A stretch of 35,175 bases of DNA, from assembly GCA_947625675.1 (NCBI GenBank), contig CANQPH010000032.1, forward strand, positions 1 to 35,175, in the 5' to 3' direction. The notes under the pieces are model-generated. The model was not told the DNA's origin. It did no database searches and saw only the letters and a list, made by a program, of their open reading frames with translations. Origin of the DNA: an uncultured Acetatifactor sp. GTDB taxonomy: Bacteria > Bacillota > Clostridia > Lachnospirales > Lachnospiraceae. The translations under genes and the position numbers were made by a program. Of the stretch, positions 24,195-32,885 are shown one piece after another. Every line of letters begins with the position of its first letter. The stretch's first letter is position 1.

Positions 24195-25220
24195 ATGAAC
24201 GAAGTCACGGAACGGATGGAGATGTCCAGCGAACATATGCAGAAGATTTTCGGCATGCAGGACGCTTATCTGAAAAAACTGGAGCGGGATTTTCAGGTGC
24301 GGGTGGTGGACCGCAACGGCAGCGTGTCCATCAACGGGGACGAGGAGAACGTGCGCCGGGTGAAGAACATCCTGGCACAGCTCACGGAAATTTCCAAAAG
24401 AGGGAATGAAATCGAAGAGCAGAGCGTGGACTACGCCATCACTCTGGGAAAAGAAGAAAAAGAGGGGGCGCTGGCGGAAATCGATGAGGACCTGATCTGC
24501 CATACCGTGGCAGGCAAGCCCATCAAGCCCAAGACCCTGGGGCAGAAGCGGTACGTGGACGCCATTCGGAACAACATGATCGTCTTCGGCCTGGGCCCCG
24601 CCGGAACCGGCAAGACTTACTTGGCCATGGCCATGGCCATCACCGCCTTTAAGAATGACGAGGTGAGCAGGATCATCCTGACCCGGCCCGCCATCGAGGC
24701 CGGAGAGAAGCTGGGCTTCCTGCCGGGGGATCTGCAGAGCAAGGTGGATCCGTATCTGCGTCCTCTGTACGACGCCCTGTACCAGATCATGGGGGCGGAA
24801 AGTTTTTTGAAAAATATGGAAAAGGGTCTGATCGAGGTGGCCCCACTGGCCTACATGAGGGGAAGGACCCTGGACAACGCCTATATTATCCTGGACGAGG
24901 CCCAGAACACCACGCCGGCACAGATGAAGATGTTCCTGACCAGGATCGGCTTCGGCTCCAAGGTGATCGTCACGGGAGACGCTTCCCAGAAGGATCTTGC
25001 GCCGGACGCCAAGTCCGGCCTGGATGTGGCCGCCAGGGTGCTGGCCGGGATCGAGGATATTGCTTTCTGCAACCTCACCAGCAAGGACGTGGTGCGCCAT
25101 CCCCTGGTGCAGAAAATCGTGAAGGCCTATGAGGATTATGAAGCGAAGGAAAAATACCGCAGCCAGGCAAGGCAGACCGGAAAGAACAGACGGGGAGAGG
25201 ACTGGCGCCGGAACCGGTGA
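24195..25220 (+). CDS. PhoH-family ATPase
   Basis: A 341-residue PhoH-like protein with an N-terminal KH-like region (VVDRNGSVSINGDEENVRRV) and a P-loop ATPase core: Walker A GPAGTGKT (about 134-141), Walker B YIILDEAQNTTPAQMKMFL (from about 227) and a sensor VIVTGDASQKDL. PhoH proteins are linked to RNA metabolism; the yqfD-phoH-ybeY order is conserved in Firmicutes. The start at 24195 has GAGG five bases upstream, preferred over an ATG at 24183. The 7TM-HD phosphodiesterase gene often found between phoH and ybeY is absent. The C-terminus is Lys/Arg rich. Confidence 0.94.
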   Translation: MNEVTERMEMSSEHMQKIFGMQDAYLKKLERDFQVRVVDRNGSVSINGDEENVRRVKNILAQLTEISKRGNEIEEQSVDYAITLGKEEKEGALAEIDEDLICHTVAGKPIKPKTLGQKRYVDAIRNNMIVFGLGPAGTGKTYLAMAMAITAFKNDEVSRIILTRPAIEAGEKLGFLPGDLQSKVDPYLRPLYDALYQIMGAESFLKNMEKGLIEVAPLAYMRGRTLDNAYIILDEAQNTTPAQMKMFLTRIGFGSKVIVTGDASQKDLAPDAKSGLDVAARVLAGIEDIAFCNLTSKDVVRHPLVQKIVKAYEDYEAKEKYRSQARQTGKNRRGEDWRRNR

Positions 25221-25233
25221 ACGGAGGATATAG

Positions 25234-25737
25234 ATGACATTTTACGTGGAAAACGAGACGGAGACGACCTTCCCTTTTGACGTGGAAGCCCTGGTGGAAC
25301 AGGTGGTCACCGAGGTGCTGGAGGATGAGGGGTGCCCCTATGAGACTCAGGTCAACGTGCTTTTGACGGACAATGAGGGAATCCGGGCCTACAACAAGGA
25401 ATTTCGGCAGATTGACCGGGAGACGGACGTGCTATCTTTTCCCAACCTGGATTTTGAGGCGCCGGCCGAATTCGAGATCGATGAGGATCGGGAAGCGGAT
25501 TATTTTGACCCGGATACGGGAGAGCTGATCCTGGGGGACATCATTCTTTCCGTGGACAAGGTGATCGAGCAGGCGGAAAGCTACGGCCACAGCCAGAAGA
25601 GGGAAATGGCCTTCCTGGTGGCCCACAGCGCTCTCCATTTGTGCGGATACGATCATATGGAGCCCCAGGAGGCCGCCGTAATGGAAGAGAAGCAGGAGCG
25701 GGCGCTGCAGCGTCTGGGAATTACAAGAGAGGATTAG
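25234..25737 (+). CDS. ybeY: Endoribonuclease YbeY (16S rRNA maturation)
   Basis: A 167-residue single-domain metallo-RNase involved in 16S rRNA 3' processing and ribosome quality control. The H-x3-H-x5-H zinc motif is intact: H131, H135 and H141 in HSALHLCGYDHM. The RQIDRETDVLSFP block upstream is also diagnostic. GGAGG precedes the start, 13 bases after phoH. An acidic insert around residues 75-95 (EFEIDEDREADYFDPDTGEL) is common in clostridial forms. Confidence 0.97.
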   Translation: MTFYVENETETTFPFDVEALVEQVVTEVLEDEGCPYETQVNVLLTDNEGIRAYNKEFRQIDRETDVLSFPNLDFEAPAEFEIDEDREADYFDPDTGELILGDIILSVDKVIEQAESYGHSQKREMAFLVAHSALHLCGYDHMEPQEAAVMEEKQERALQRLGITRED

Positions 25738-25747
25738 GGTGAGTTTC

Positions 25748-27343
25748 ATGAGTCAGACGGAAGTGAGAAGAAAGCAGATACAGGCTTTTTCCGGCATGAT
25801 CGGCATCGTGATGCTGTTTGTCATGGGGAAAAAGATCGGCTGCAACGGGATAGCCTACCTGGCTGCGGCGGTGGAGTGTCTCGCCTTGGCCTGCGCCCTG
25901 CTGTCCAGGGACGTGCCGGATGTGTTGGGCCGGATGCTGCGCAGCAGACGAAGCAAGGAACAGTATAGAAACGCCGGGAAGCTTCAGTCCAGCGTGTTTG
26001 CGGTACAGCTTCTTTTGGGAGTTCTCTGTGCCGGTGCCCTTGTCGTCCTGGCAGATCTGCTGGCGGAAAAGGTGTTCCGTATGCCTTACAGCGCCCTGGC
26101 CATCCGTCTGCTGGCCCCCGTGCTGCTGCTGCGGGTTCTGGGAAGCGTGTTTCTCGGAATGATCCAGGGAGGCGGGAACCAGATGCCGACGGCTGTTTCC
26201 AGCGTCCTGCGGCAGATCCTGATCCTGGTATTCGGTTTGATTTTCGTGCCCGTCACCCAGAGATATGGGGAAAAGGTGAGCGCCCTTCTGCTGAATGAGG
26301 ACATGCCCTCCATGTACGGCGCCATCGGTCTGTCAGCGGCCATGCTTATGGCAGAGATTCTGATCTTTGTTTTCCTGATCATGGTTTCCTTGGGAAATCG
26401 CAGTGCCCGGAAAGCGGAGAGGGGAGAGGGGCTGAAGCGCACGGAAACTTTCGCCGGGGCTCTGCGCTCCTTCTACCTGGGGGCGGGCGTATTGTTCCTG
26501 ATGCAGTTCCTGCTGCGGTTCCCCGTTTTTTTGGGAATGATCCTGCTGGGCAAAAATGTGGCGGAGGGTTCTTCCTGGATCCTGGAGCTCGGCGTTTTTT
26601 ACGGAGGATATTTGGCCCTATATGCCCTGCCGGGCCTGTTGGCCGGGAGCTTCCTGCTTCCCGTGGCGGCCAGGGTGGTGGCGGCGACCCGCAAGACGGA
26701 GCCTCGGTACGCCAGGGACATCTGCGGGATGGGAGTGCACCTGGGTCTGGTTTATACCTTGTATCCGGCGGCTTTCGGCATCGCCATGGCGGGACAGCTG
26801 GGAATCCTGTTCGGAGGCGAACAGGGGGAGACCCTGTCAAAGCTTTTGCAGGCCGGGGCCCTGGGCGTGGTGTTGATTGTGTTGTCCTGGTTTTTCTTAA
26901 AGGTCTTGGTGAATATCGGCAATACTCTGGTCGCTCTGGGAGCCGCCGGCGCTTTTGTCATAGTGTTCTGTCTGTGCGGAAATCTATTTACCGGTGCCCT
27001 GGCGTTGGGAAGCCTGGGGTTGGTTTACGCCGGGGTATTGGCGGGCCTGGCTCTGTGCGCCCTGTCGGGAGTTTCTCTTTTCCTGACGCTTCGTTTCCGC
27101 CTGGATTACATCCGGTGGATCGGTATTCCCCTGGGCTGCGCCCTGCTTTCAGGATTGGTGTGTCTGCTTTTGGGACGGGTGCTGACCGTTCCCTTGGGAG
27201 AAGCGGGAACCGTGATCCTGTGTCTGCTTCTCGGTCTGGTGGTTTATCTGGCGCCGCAGTTGGTGTCGGGCAGCTTCCGGGAGCCGGAGTTCCGGCTGAT
27301 CCCGGGCGGAGCGTTCCTTAGAAAACTGGCCGGGAAGCGGTAA
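25748..27343 (+). CDS. MOP-superfamily flippase (polysaccharide transporter/SpoVB-like)
   Basis: The 531-residue product is very hydrophobic with about 13-14 predicted membrane helices and little soluble sequence apart from short Arg-rich cytoplasmic loops (MLRSRRSKEQYRNAGKLQSS). The alternating pattern and the N-terminal GGGNQMPTAVSSVLRQILILV block fit Wzx/SpoVB/MATE-type lipid-linked sugar or precursor flippases. It takes the place of dgkA/cdd/era that often follow ybeY. Start is ambiguous: ATG 25748 (GGGTGAG upstream) or GTG 25739 (AGAGAGG six bases upstream). Confidence 0.8.
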   Translation: MSQTEVRRKQIQAFSGMIGIVMLFVMGKKIGCNGIAYLAAAVECLALACALLSRDVPDVLGRMLRSRRSKEQYRNAGKLQSSVFAVQLLLGVLCAGALVVLADLLAEKVFRMPYSALAIRLLAPVLLLRVLGSVFLGMIQGGGNQMPTAVSSVLRQILILVFGLIFVPVTQRYGEKVSALLLNEDMPSMYGAIGLSAAMLMAEILIFVFLIMVSLGNRSARKAERGEGLKRTETFAGALRSFYLGAGVLFLMQFLLRFPVFLGMILLGKNVAEGSSWILELGVFYGGYLALYALPGLLAGSFLLPVAARVVAATRKTEPRYARDICGMGVHLGLVYTLYPAAFGIAMAGQLGILFGGEQGETLSKLLQAGALGVVLIVLSWFFLKVLVNIGNTLVALGAAGAFVIVFCLCGNLFTGALALGSLGLVYAGVLAGLALCALSGVSLFLTLRFRLDYIRWIGIPLGCALLSGLVCLLLGRVLTVPLGEAGTVILCLLLGLVVYLAPQLVSGSFREPEFRLIPGGAFLRKLAGKR

Positions 27344-27458
27344 ATCATCCCCGGCCGCAGGCCCGGGTGACGGACCGTGAAGATGGAAAATTCATACGGT
27401 ATGTATAAATTCTGGAAAAAAGCTGATACTTTAGGAAAAAGGCAGATGGAGGCGACCT

Positions 27459-28328
27459 ATGGGTTTCTGGAAAAGTTTCAGCTTTTTTTGTATTTATCCG
27501 ACCATCATGATGGGGATTGGATTCGTCGGTGGCGTGGTGGCCGCCGAATATTTTTATCCGGGAGAGGCGGTCAGCAGGACCGCCCTGCGGGATCTGGAGG
27601 AATTCCGCACGGAATGGCAGGAGGTGCGGGGGCTGCTGGAGGAAAACAGTGCGGAACTGAAAACTTTGGCGGCGGTGCAGGCTGCAGGGGATATATTTGC
27701 AGGAGAAGGAATCTTGGGGGATGGAACCTTGGGAAATGAAACTTCAGGGAATGGAGGTTCAGGGAACGGGACTTCAGGAAATGGGTTTTCCCAGGGTGAT
27801 TTCGGGGATGGGCAGGCGGCCGGAGAGGGAAGCCTGGAGAATCAGAGCGACGGAGAGGATCTGCAGGAGGCCGCATCCCTGGGGGAAAGATTGAATGCGG
27901 ACACTGATTACGTGCTGGAGGAAACGGATCTGCGCAACAACAGCGTGGTGGAAACCACCTGGAAGCTGCCTGCCAAATATATCGGCATGAACAGGGAAGA
28001 ATTCCTGTTGGCCATGGATTCCTATGAGGCTTCCCCTCCCTTGAGTGAGCTGGAACGGGGGTTCGTGGACTTGGAGGTGCTGTCTTTTTCCAGGGACAAG
28101 GTCGTGGTCAAGATGAACTATGAATACGTGGAGCCCAGCAACAGTTTTTATCTCGTGGTGCAGGATGATTATGTGGTGGTCTACCTGGATGACAAACATA
28201 CCATCTATATGCACACGGATATTTTGTTGAAAGATCTGCCGGAACAGATGCAGCAGGATATCATCGGCTGGATGTACGTCCCGGATGAGGAGAGCCTATA
28301 TAATTTCCTGGAGACTTATTCCAGCTGA
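27459..28328 (+). CDS. Membrane-anchored protein of unknown function, possible BofC-like C-terminal domain
   Basis: The 289-residue product has one N-terminal membrane helix (about 9-30), a short coiled coil (RDLEEFRTEWQEVRGLLEEN, about 44-63), a Gly/Asn/Ser low-complexity linker made of GNGTSGNG-type repeats (about 85-125), then a folded domain (WKLPAKYIGMNREEFLLAMD ... VVVYLDDKHTIYMHTDI ... ESLYNFLETYSS). The last part resembles the C-terminal domain of BofC-type forespore proteins, but I hold that weakly. GGAGG lies seven bases before the ATG. It is probably exported and anchored to the membrane. Confidence 0.7.
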   Translation: MGFWKSFSFFCIYPTIMMGIGFVGGVVAAEYFYPGEAVSRTALRDLEEFRTEWQEVRGLLEENSAELKTLAAVQAAGDIFAGEGILGDGTLGNETSGNGGSGNGTSGNGFSQGDFGDGQAAGEGSLENQSDGEDLQEAASLGERLNADTDYVLEETDLRNNSVVETTWKLPAKYIGMNREEFLLAMDSYEASPPLSELERGFVDLEVLSFSRDKVVVKMNYEYVEPSNSFYLVVQDDYVVVYLDDKHTIYMHTDILLKDLPEQMQQDIIGWMYVPDEESLYNFLETYSS

Positions 28329-28448
28329 CGGGATGCGATTTCCTATAGGAATGTTTCCCTGGCGCATGGGATGGGGAAAAGAATTTTTCGAGAATATTTT
28401 CAAGAAGAATTTCAAGGGAAGAAGGGGTGTGAAAGAGGGGCTGCGGCT

Positions 28449-28696
28449 GAGGAGAAGTTGTGCGTGAAGAAGAACTGCGGGAAAAGGGAACTGTGACTGA
28501 GGAAGAGTTGCGTATGAAGAAGAGCTGCGGGGAAAGGGAACTGCGGCCGAGGGGGAGTTGCGCATGAAGAAGAGCCGTGGGGAAAAGGAACTGCGGTTGA
28601 GGAGAAGTTGCGTATGAAGAAGAGCCGTGGGAAAAGGAACTGCGGTTGAGGAGGAAATGCGCATGAAGAAGGGCTGCAGGGAAAGGAATTGCGGAT
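28449..28696 (+). repeat. Five tandem 50-bp repeats running into the start of the next gene
   Basis: Units start GAGGAGAAGTTGCG and continue (C/T)ATGAAGAAGAG...GGGAACTGCGG: 28449-28498, 28499-28548, 28549-28598, 28599-28647 (49 bases) and 28648-28696. Most units carry a purine-rich ribosome-binding-like GAGGAG about eight bases before ATGAAGAAG, the same pattern as the real start (ATGAAGAGG at 28695), which overlaps the end of the fifth unit. The unit length is not a multiple of three. The preceding 28329-28448 contains a TTCCTATAGGAA palindrome and no gene. Confidence 0.88.
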
Positions 28697-30362
28697 GAAG
28701 AGGAATGTGGCGGTGATAGGAGGCGGGGCTTCCGGAATGGCGGCGGCTTTGGCGGCGGCCCGGGCGGGGGCCAGGGTGACGGTCTACGAGAGGAATGACA
28801 GACTCGGGAAAAAAATATTGGTCACCGGTAACGGAAGGTGCAACCTGGGAAACGAGGACCTGTCTGCGGAAGATTATCACAGCGGGCCGTTATCCTTGGG
28901 CGCTGTCTCCGCTGGCGATGAACCTGCGGCGGCGTTCGGCGAATCGCAGCGGGATTCGGCGACAAACGATCTTATGGCGGAAACCGACCAAAAAAGGATA
29001 GCTTTTTGGCTGAAACGCTTTGGCACGGAAGAGACCAAGGCCTTTTTCGCATCTCTAGGGCTGCTTGTCAAAAGCCGGGAGGGCTATCTGTATCCCGTGT
29101 GCGACCAGGCCGCCGTGGTGTTGGATGTGCTGCGTTTCGGGCTGGAGAGGGCCGGAGTGAAGGTGGTTTCCGAGACAAAAGTGGAGCGGATCGAACGGCT
29201 CAGGGAAGGGGGCCTTCGGGTCTGTTGGACGGGCGGGAGCGCTTCCTTTGACAGCGTGATCTTGTCCTGCGGCGGACGGGCGGCTCCCCGGACGGGATCG
29301 GACGGAAACGGTTACCGGCTGGCCGGGCAGCTCGGCTTGGAACAGACGCCGGTGGTTCCAGCTTTGACGGGACTGCGGTGCCGGGAGGAATACTGCAAGG
29401 CCATCGCCGGGGTTCGTTCGGAGGCGGAGATCCGGATTCTGGAAAACGGGAGTTGTCTGCTTCGGGAGCGGGGAGAACTGCAGTTGGTGGACTATGGGAT
29501 CTCCGGGATTCCGGTGTTTCAGTTGAGCGGTCAGGTCAATCGCCTGATGCAGGATCCTCATGCGTTACATACGGCATGTTCCCCACAGAAGTCATGCGCA
29601 TCACAGAAACCATATGCATCACAGAAATCATGCGCAACACAGAAGCCATATGTTTCTCAAAAGCCGAATGATTTGTGCGGGGCACGGGTCTTGAGCGGAT
29701 CGGAGGCTTTGTATGGGTCAAAGGATTCCAATGCACTGCAGGGGGACGGGCAGCTGAAAGCCCAGATCGATTTCCTGCCCCAGATTGGAGAAGAAGCCTG
29801 GGCGGCGTACATAGAAGAGCGCCTGAGCAGGCTTGTGGAGCGGGGTTCCCAGGAAAAAGGCGGGAATCCTGGGGACTCTGTCGGCGGGTATACCGTGGAG
29901 ACTTTTTTTACCGGATTGCTGCACAAGAAATTGATGACGTTGTTTATCAAGCTGGCGGGTTTGAAGCCCAATCTGCCACTGGAGGACGCTCCGGAAGAGC
30001 AGCTTCGGAAAGTGTTTCAACTGTGCAGACAATTTACGCTGCAGATAAGCGGAAGTAATTCCTTCGACCAGGCCCAGGTCTGTTCCGGGGGCGTGAAGCT
30101 GTCCGAAGTGACGGAAGATTTGGAGGCGAAGAAGGTGCCGGGACTGTACCTGGCCGGAGAGCTTTTGGACGTGGACGGGCGGTGCGGGGGCTACAATCTC
30201 CAATGGGCCTGGACCAGCGGTTATATCGCCGGGACGGCTGCAGCGGGATCAGGCCGGGCAATGGAGAAGAGGCCACAGAGAAATGATAAAGAAGAGAGCA
30301 CCGGTGAAGAAGCGAGAGCCAATGAGGAAACCACAGAAAAATCATCGAGAAGCGAGAATTGA
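28695..30362 (+). CDS. HI0933-family FAD-dependent oxidoreductase (BaiN/YhiN type) with repeat insert
   Basis: The 555-residue flavoprotein has an N-terminal dinucleotide-binding site (VAVIGGGASGMAAALAAARAG, about 4-24) and the family block KKILVTGNGRCNLGNEDLS, then LSCGGRAAPRTGSDGNGYRL, and a C-terminal GELLDVDGRCGGYNLQWAWT FAD-binding block. The family reduces unsaturated substrates in some cases (BaiN, bile-acid dehydroxylation); the substrate here is unknown. It is roughly 130 residues longer than the usual 410-420: a segment at about residues 290-355 contains four 6-residue repeats (KPYASQ type), and a Glu-rich tail follows the core. Start 28695 has GGGAAAGG about eight bases upstream; a TTG six bases earlier is possible. 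Confidence 0.92.
   Translation: MKRNVAVIGGGASGMAAALAAARAGARVTVYERNDRLGKKILVTGNGRCNLGNEDLSAEDYHSGPLSLGAVSAGDEPAAAFGESQRDSATNDLMAETDQKRIAFWLKRFGTEETKAFFASLGLLVKSREGYLYPVCDQAAVVLDVLRFGLERAGVKVVSETKVERIERLREGGLRVCWTGGSASFDSVILSCGGRAAPRTGSDGNGYRLAGQLGLEQTPVVPALTGLRCREEYCKAIAGVRSEAEIRILENGSCLLRERGELQLVDYGISGIPVFQLSGQVNRLMQDPHALHTACSPQKSCASQKPYASQKSCATQKPYVSQKPNDLCGARVLSGSEALYGSKDSNALQGDGQLKAQIDFLPQIGEEAWAAYIEERLSRLVERGSQEKGGNPGDSVGGYTVETFFTGLLHKKLMTLFIKLAGLKPNLPLEDAPEEQLRKVFQLCRQFTLQISGSNSFDQAQVCSGGVKLSEVTEDLEAKKVPGLYLAGELLDVDGRCGGYNLQWAWTSGYIAGTAAAGSGRAMEKRPQRNDKEESTGEEARANEETTEKSSRSEN
29589..29660 (+). repeat. 18-bp tandem repeat inside the HI0933-family gene
   Basis: Four 18-base units alternate between AAGTCATGCGCATCACAG and AAACCATATGCATCACAG types, encoding K(S/P)(C/Y)A(S/T)Q. 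The frame is kept. It lies in a loop before the conserved C-terminal FAD block. Confidence 0.9.
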
Positions 30363-30446
30363 TGAAGAAGCGGCAAAGTGTGAGATCGGCAGCGAAGAAG
30401 CCACAGTGAAGATAGCGAGGCGTTGGGAAGCAGCGGGGGAAGGGAA

Positions 30447-32687
30447 ATGATCAGAATTAATCAGATAAGGATTCGGGTGGAGACGCCCTCCCAGGAGAAG
30501 CTTTTGCGGAAAAAGGCGGCGTCCCTGTTGAAAATACAGGAAGGGGAGATCCGAAAGGTACATATTTTGCGCCGATCCGTGGACGCCAGGAAAAAGCCGG
30601 ATATTTTCTACAGCTACGTGGCGGACGTGGAATTGGCGGCAGGGGCCGGGGCCAGAGAGGATCGGATCGTCCGGCGGGCGAAAAACCCCGACATTTCGGT
30701 GGCTGAAAGGGTGGATTACAGTTTCCCCGGGCCTCTGACGGAAGAGGAACGGAAGAATTTCGGTGAACGGAAAGCTCTGGTGCATCGGCCCGTGGTCATA
30801 GGCTTCGGACCGGCGGGGATGTTCTGCGCTTATTTTCTGGCTAAGGCCGGGTACCGTCCCATCGTCTTGGAACGGGGTGCGGACGTGGATGCCAGGCGGG
30901 CGGACGTGGAGCGGTTCTGGGAGACGGGATGCCTGGATCCGAATTCCAACGTCCAGTTCGGAGAAGGGGGAGCGGGCACTTTTTCTGACGGAAAGCTGAA
31001 CACTCTGGTGAAGGACAAGTACGGCAGGAACGGCGCAGTGCTTCGAACCCTGGTGGAATTCGGAGCTCCGGAGTCCATTTTGTATGACGCCAAGCCCCAT
31101 ATCGGAACGGACGAACTGAGCCGGATCGTGAAAAACATGAGAGAAGAAATCCTTCGCCTGGGAGGGGAGATCCGTTTCCGCAGCCAGGTTACGGCCCTGC
31201 GCCTGACGATTCCAGGACAGACAGAACTTCAAGGATTTTCCCGTTTCCTTGAACAGGAAGGTTCTCCAAGGCAGGAAGGTTCTCCAAGGCAGGAAGGTTC
31301 TCCAAGGCAGGAAGGTTCTCCAAGGCAGGAAGATTCTCCAAGGCGGGAAGATCTCCGGGAGAGGGAAGGTTGCTCGGGACAGGAAAGTTCCCCGAAGCAG
31401 GAGAATTTATTGGAGCAGAAAAGCCATCGGGTGCAGGGAGTTGTCCCAGGGCCGGCAAGGTTGAGCGGTCTTGTAATCAATGGGAAGGAAGAACTGCCCT
31501 GCGAGCTGGCGGTTCTGGCCATCGGCCACAGCGCCAGGGATACGCTGGAAGAGTTGTATCGGGAAGGAATTCCCATGGAAGCCAAGGACTTCGCCGTGGG
31601 ACTGCGGGTGGAGCATCCCCAGTCCATGATCAACCGGAACCAATACGGTGAGGAAGCTTTAGAAGCTTTGAAAATCCTGGGGGCTGCACCCTATAAGCTG
31701 ACGGCCAAGGCTTCCGACGGCAGAGGGGTCTACTCTTTCTGTATGTGTCCCGGCGGCTATGTGGTCAATGCTTCCTCGGAGCTGGGCAGACTGGCGGTCA
31801 ATGGCATGAGCTACAGCGACAGGGGAGGAGAGAATGCCAACAGTGCCATCATCGTTTCCGTCACGCCGAAGGATTACGGTTCCGATCCCGGCCATCCCCT
31901 GGCTGGCATCGAATTCCAGCGCAGATTGGAAGAGAAGGCCTACGAGCTGGGCGGGGGCAGGATACCGGTGCAGCGATACGGAGATTTTCGCCTGAGGGTG
32001 ATGGAACGGGAAAGGGAACCCGGGGCAGAACCGGGGACAGAAGTTGGGACGGAACCTAAGACAGAACCCAAGACAGAACCTAAGACAGAACCCAAGACAG
32101 AACCTAAGACAGAACCCAAGACAGAACCTAAGACAGAACCCAAGACAGAGTCTAAGACAGAAGCTAAGATAGGGAATCCTGGAGAGGTAGCTGAAAGGAC
32201 AGAATCATTGGATGTGTGGTTCCTAGAGAAAAATCAGAAGAATAAGGAGCACCAGGAAAATCTGGAGCACCAGGAAAGCCAGAAGCACCAGAAAAACCTG
32301 GCGGCCGGGAGCGGCTCCGAGCTTCGGCCCCAGAACAAGGGCGGCTGGCAGTACGGGGATTTGAGCGGCATATTGCCCCAGGCCTGTAACCTGGCTTTTG
32401 TGGAAGGCATGGCCAGGTTCGGCCAGATGATTCCTGGCTTTGACAGGCCGGACGCCCTGCTGTCCGGCGTGGAGAGCAGGACATCTTCCCCCGTCAGGAT
32501 CCCCAGGGACGATTCCCTGCAGTCCGTTGGAACGAAAGGGCTGTACCCCTGCGGAGAAGGAGCGGGGTATGCCGGAGGCATCACCTCTGCAGCCATGGAC
32601 GGCATCCGGGCAGCGGAGGGAATCGTGAAGTGTTGGGCTCCTTGTCAAGATAGTTCGAAGCTTTGCCCGGATTCTTCCTCGGGCTGA
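30447..32687 (+). CDS. COG2509-type FAD-dependent dehydrogenase with two repeat inserts
   Basis: The 746-residue protein has an N-terminal RNA-binding-like small domain (about 1-90) and then an FAD site (VVIGFGPAGMFCAYFLAKAG, about 118-137). Further family blocks are SNVQFGEGGAGTFSDGKLNT, GHSARDTLEELYREGI, FCMCPGGYVVNASSE and, at the end, LYPCGEGAGYAGGITSAAMD. Family members are about 530 residues. The excess is two low-complexity inserts: about 256-335 (QEGSPR repeats and a Glu/Gln/Arg-rich run) and about 523-630 (KTEP repeats and a HQEN-type run). Conserved blocks on both sides remain in frame, so the gene is probably active. AGGGAA precedes the ATG. Function unknown. Confidence 0.92.
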   Translation: MIRINQIRIRVETPSQEKLLRKKAASLLKIQEGEIRKVHILRRSVDARKKPDIFYSYVADVELAAGAGAREDRIVRRAKNPDISVAERVDYSFPGPLTEEERKNFGERKALVHRPVVIGFGPAGMFCAYFLAKAGYRPIVLERGADVDARRADVERFWETGCLDPNSNVQFGEGGAGTFSDGKLNTLVKDKYGRNGAVLRTLVEFGAPESILYDAKPHIGTDELSRIVKNMREEILRLGGEIRFRSQVTALRLTIPGQTELQGFSRFLEQEGSPRQEGSPRQEGSPRQEGSPRQEDSPRREDLREREGCSGQESSPKQENLLEQKSHRVQGVVPGPARLSGLVINGKEELPCELAVLAIGHSARDTLEELYREGIPMEAKDFAVGLRVEHPQSMINRNQYGEEALEALKILGAAPYKLTAKASDGRGVYSFCMCPGGYVVNASSELGRLAVNGMSYSDRGGENANSAIIVSVTPKDYGSDPGHPLAGIEFQRRLEEKAYELGGGRIPVQRYGDFRLRVMEREREPGAEPGTEVGTEPKTEPKTEPKTEPKTEPKTEPKTEPKTEPKTESKTEAKIGNPGEVAERTESLDVWFLEKNQKNKEHQENLEHQESQKHQKNLAAGSGSELRPQNKGGWQYGDLSGILPQACNLAFVEGMARFGQMIPGFDRPDALLSGVESRTSSPVRIPRDDSLQSVGTKGLYPCGEGAGYAGGITSAAMDGIRAAEGIVKCWAPCQDSSKLCPDSSSG
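31254..31361 (+). repeat. 18-bp tandem repeat (QEGSPR) inside the COG2509 gene
   Basis: Five 18-base units of CAGGAAGGTTCTCCAAGG (the fifth has one change) and one degenerate sixth unit. The first four are identical in sequence, which points to very recent expansion. Confidence 0.95.
32055..32162 (+). repeat. 12-bp tandem repeat (PKTE) inside the COG2509 gene
   Basis: About nine 12-base units alternate CCTAAGACAGAA and CCCAAGACAGAA, giving a higher-order 24-base period, and decay at the right edge (TCTAAG, GCTAAG). They encode a (PKTE)n stretch. A looser CACCAGGAAA/CACCAGAAAA repeat follows at about 32250-32300. Confidence 0.95.
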
Positions 32688-32839
32688 AATGTATCCGTAA
32701 AGCGTTTCAACTTTATCACTTCTTTCATCATGCATATTTTTGCAGAGAAAACTAACGCATTATGCACAAAAACATGGCGAATAGAAGCTTTTTGTTGGGA
32801 CAGCCGGTGAAACTTTGAATGGAAAAATAGGGGATTATG

Positions 32840-32848
32840 TGGTAAGAT
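32840..32848 (+). promoter_or_regulatory. Possible extended -10 promoter
   Basis: TGGTAAGAT fits an extended -10 element 38 bases upstream of the AAA/PD-(D/E)XK gene; no -35 at proper spacing. The interval 32688-32839 is AT-rich with short inverted repeats and no gene that I see. Confidence 0.3.
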
Positions 32849-32885
32849 AAAAAATAGAAGGTTTTTTCGGAAGGGAGATGTCAAA

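Noticed and set aside
27377..27739. Alternative forward frame overlapping the start of the 289-residue protein
   Set aside because: It lacks a ribosome-binding site, overlaps a better-supported gene and loses protein-like composition after about 45 residues.
31254..31361. CRISPR-like array
   Set aside because: Units are contiguous 18-mers without spacers and lie in frame inside a gene.
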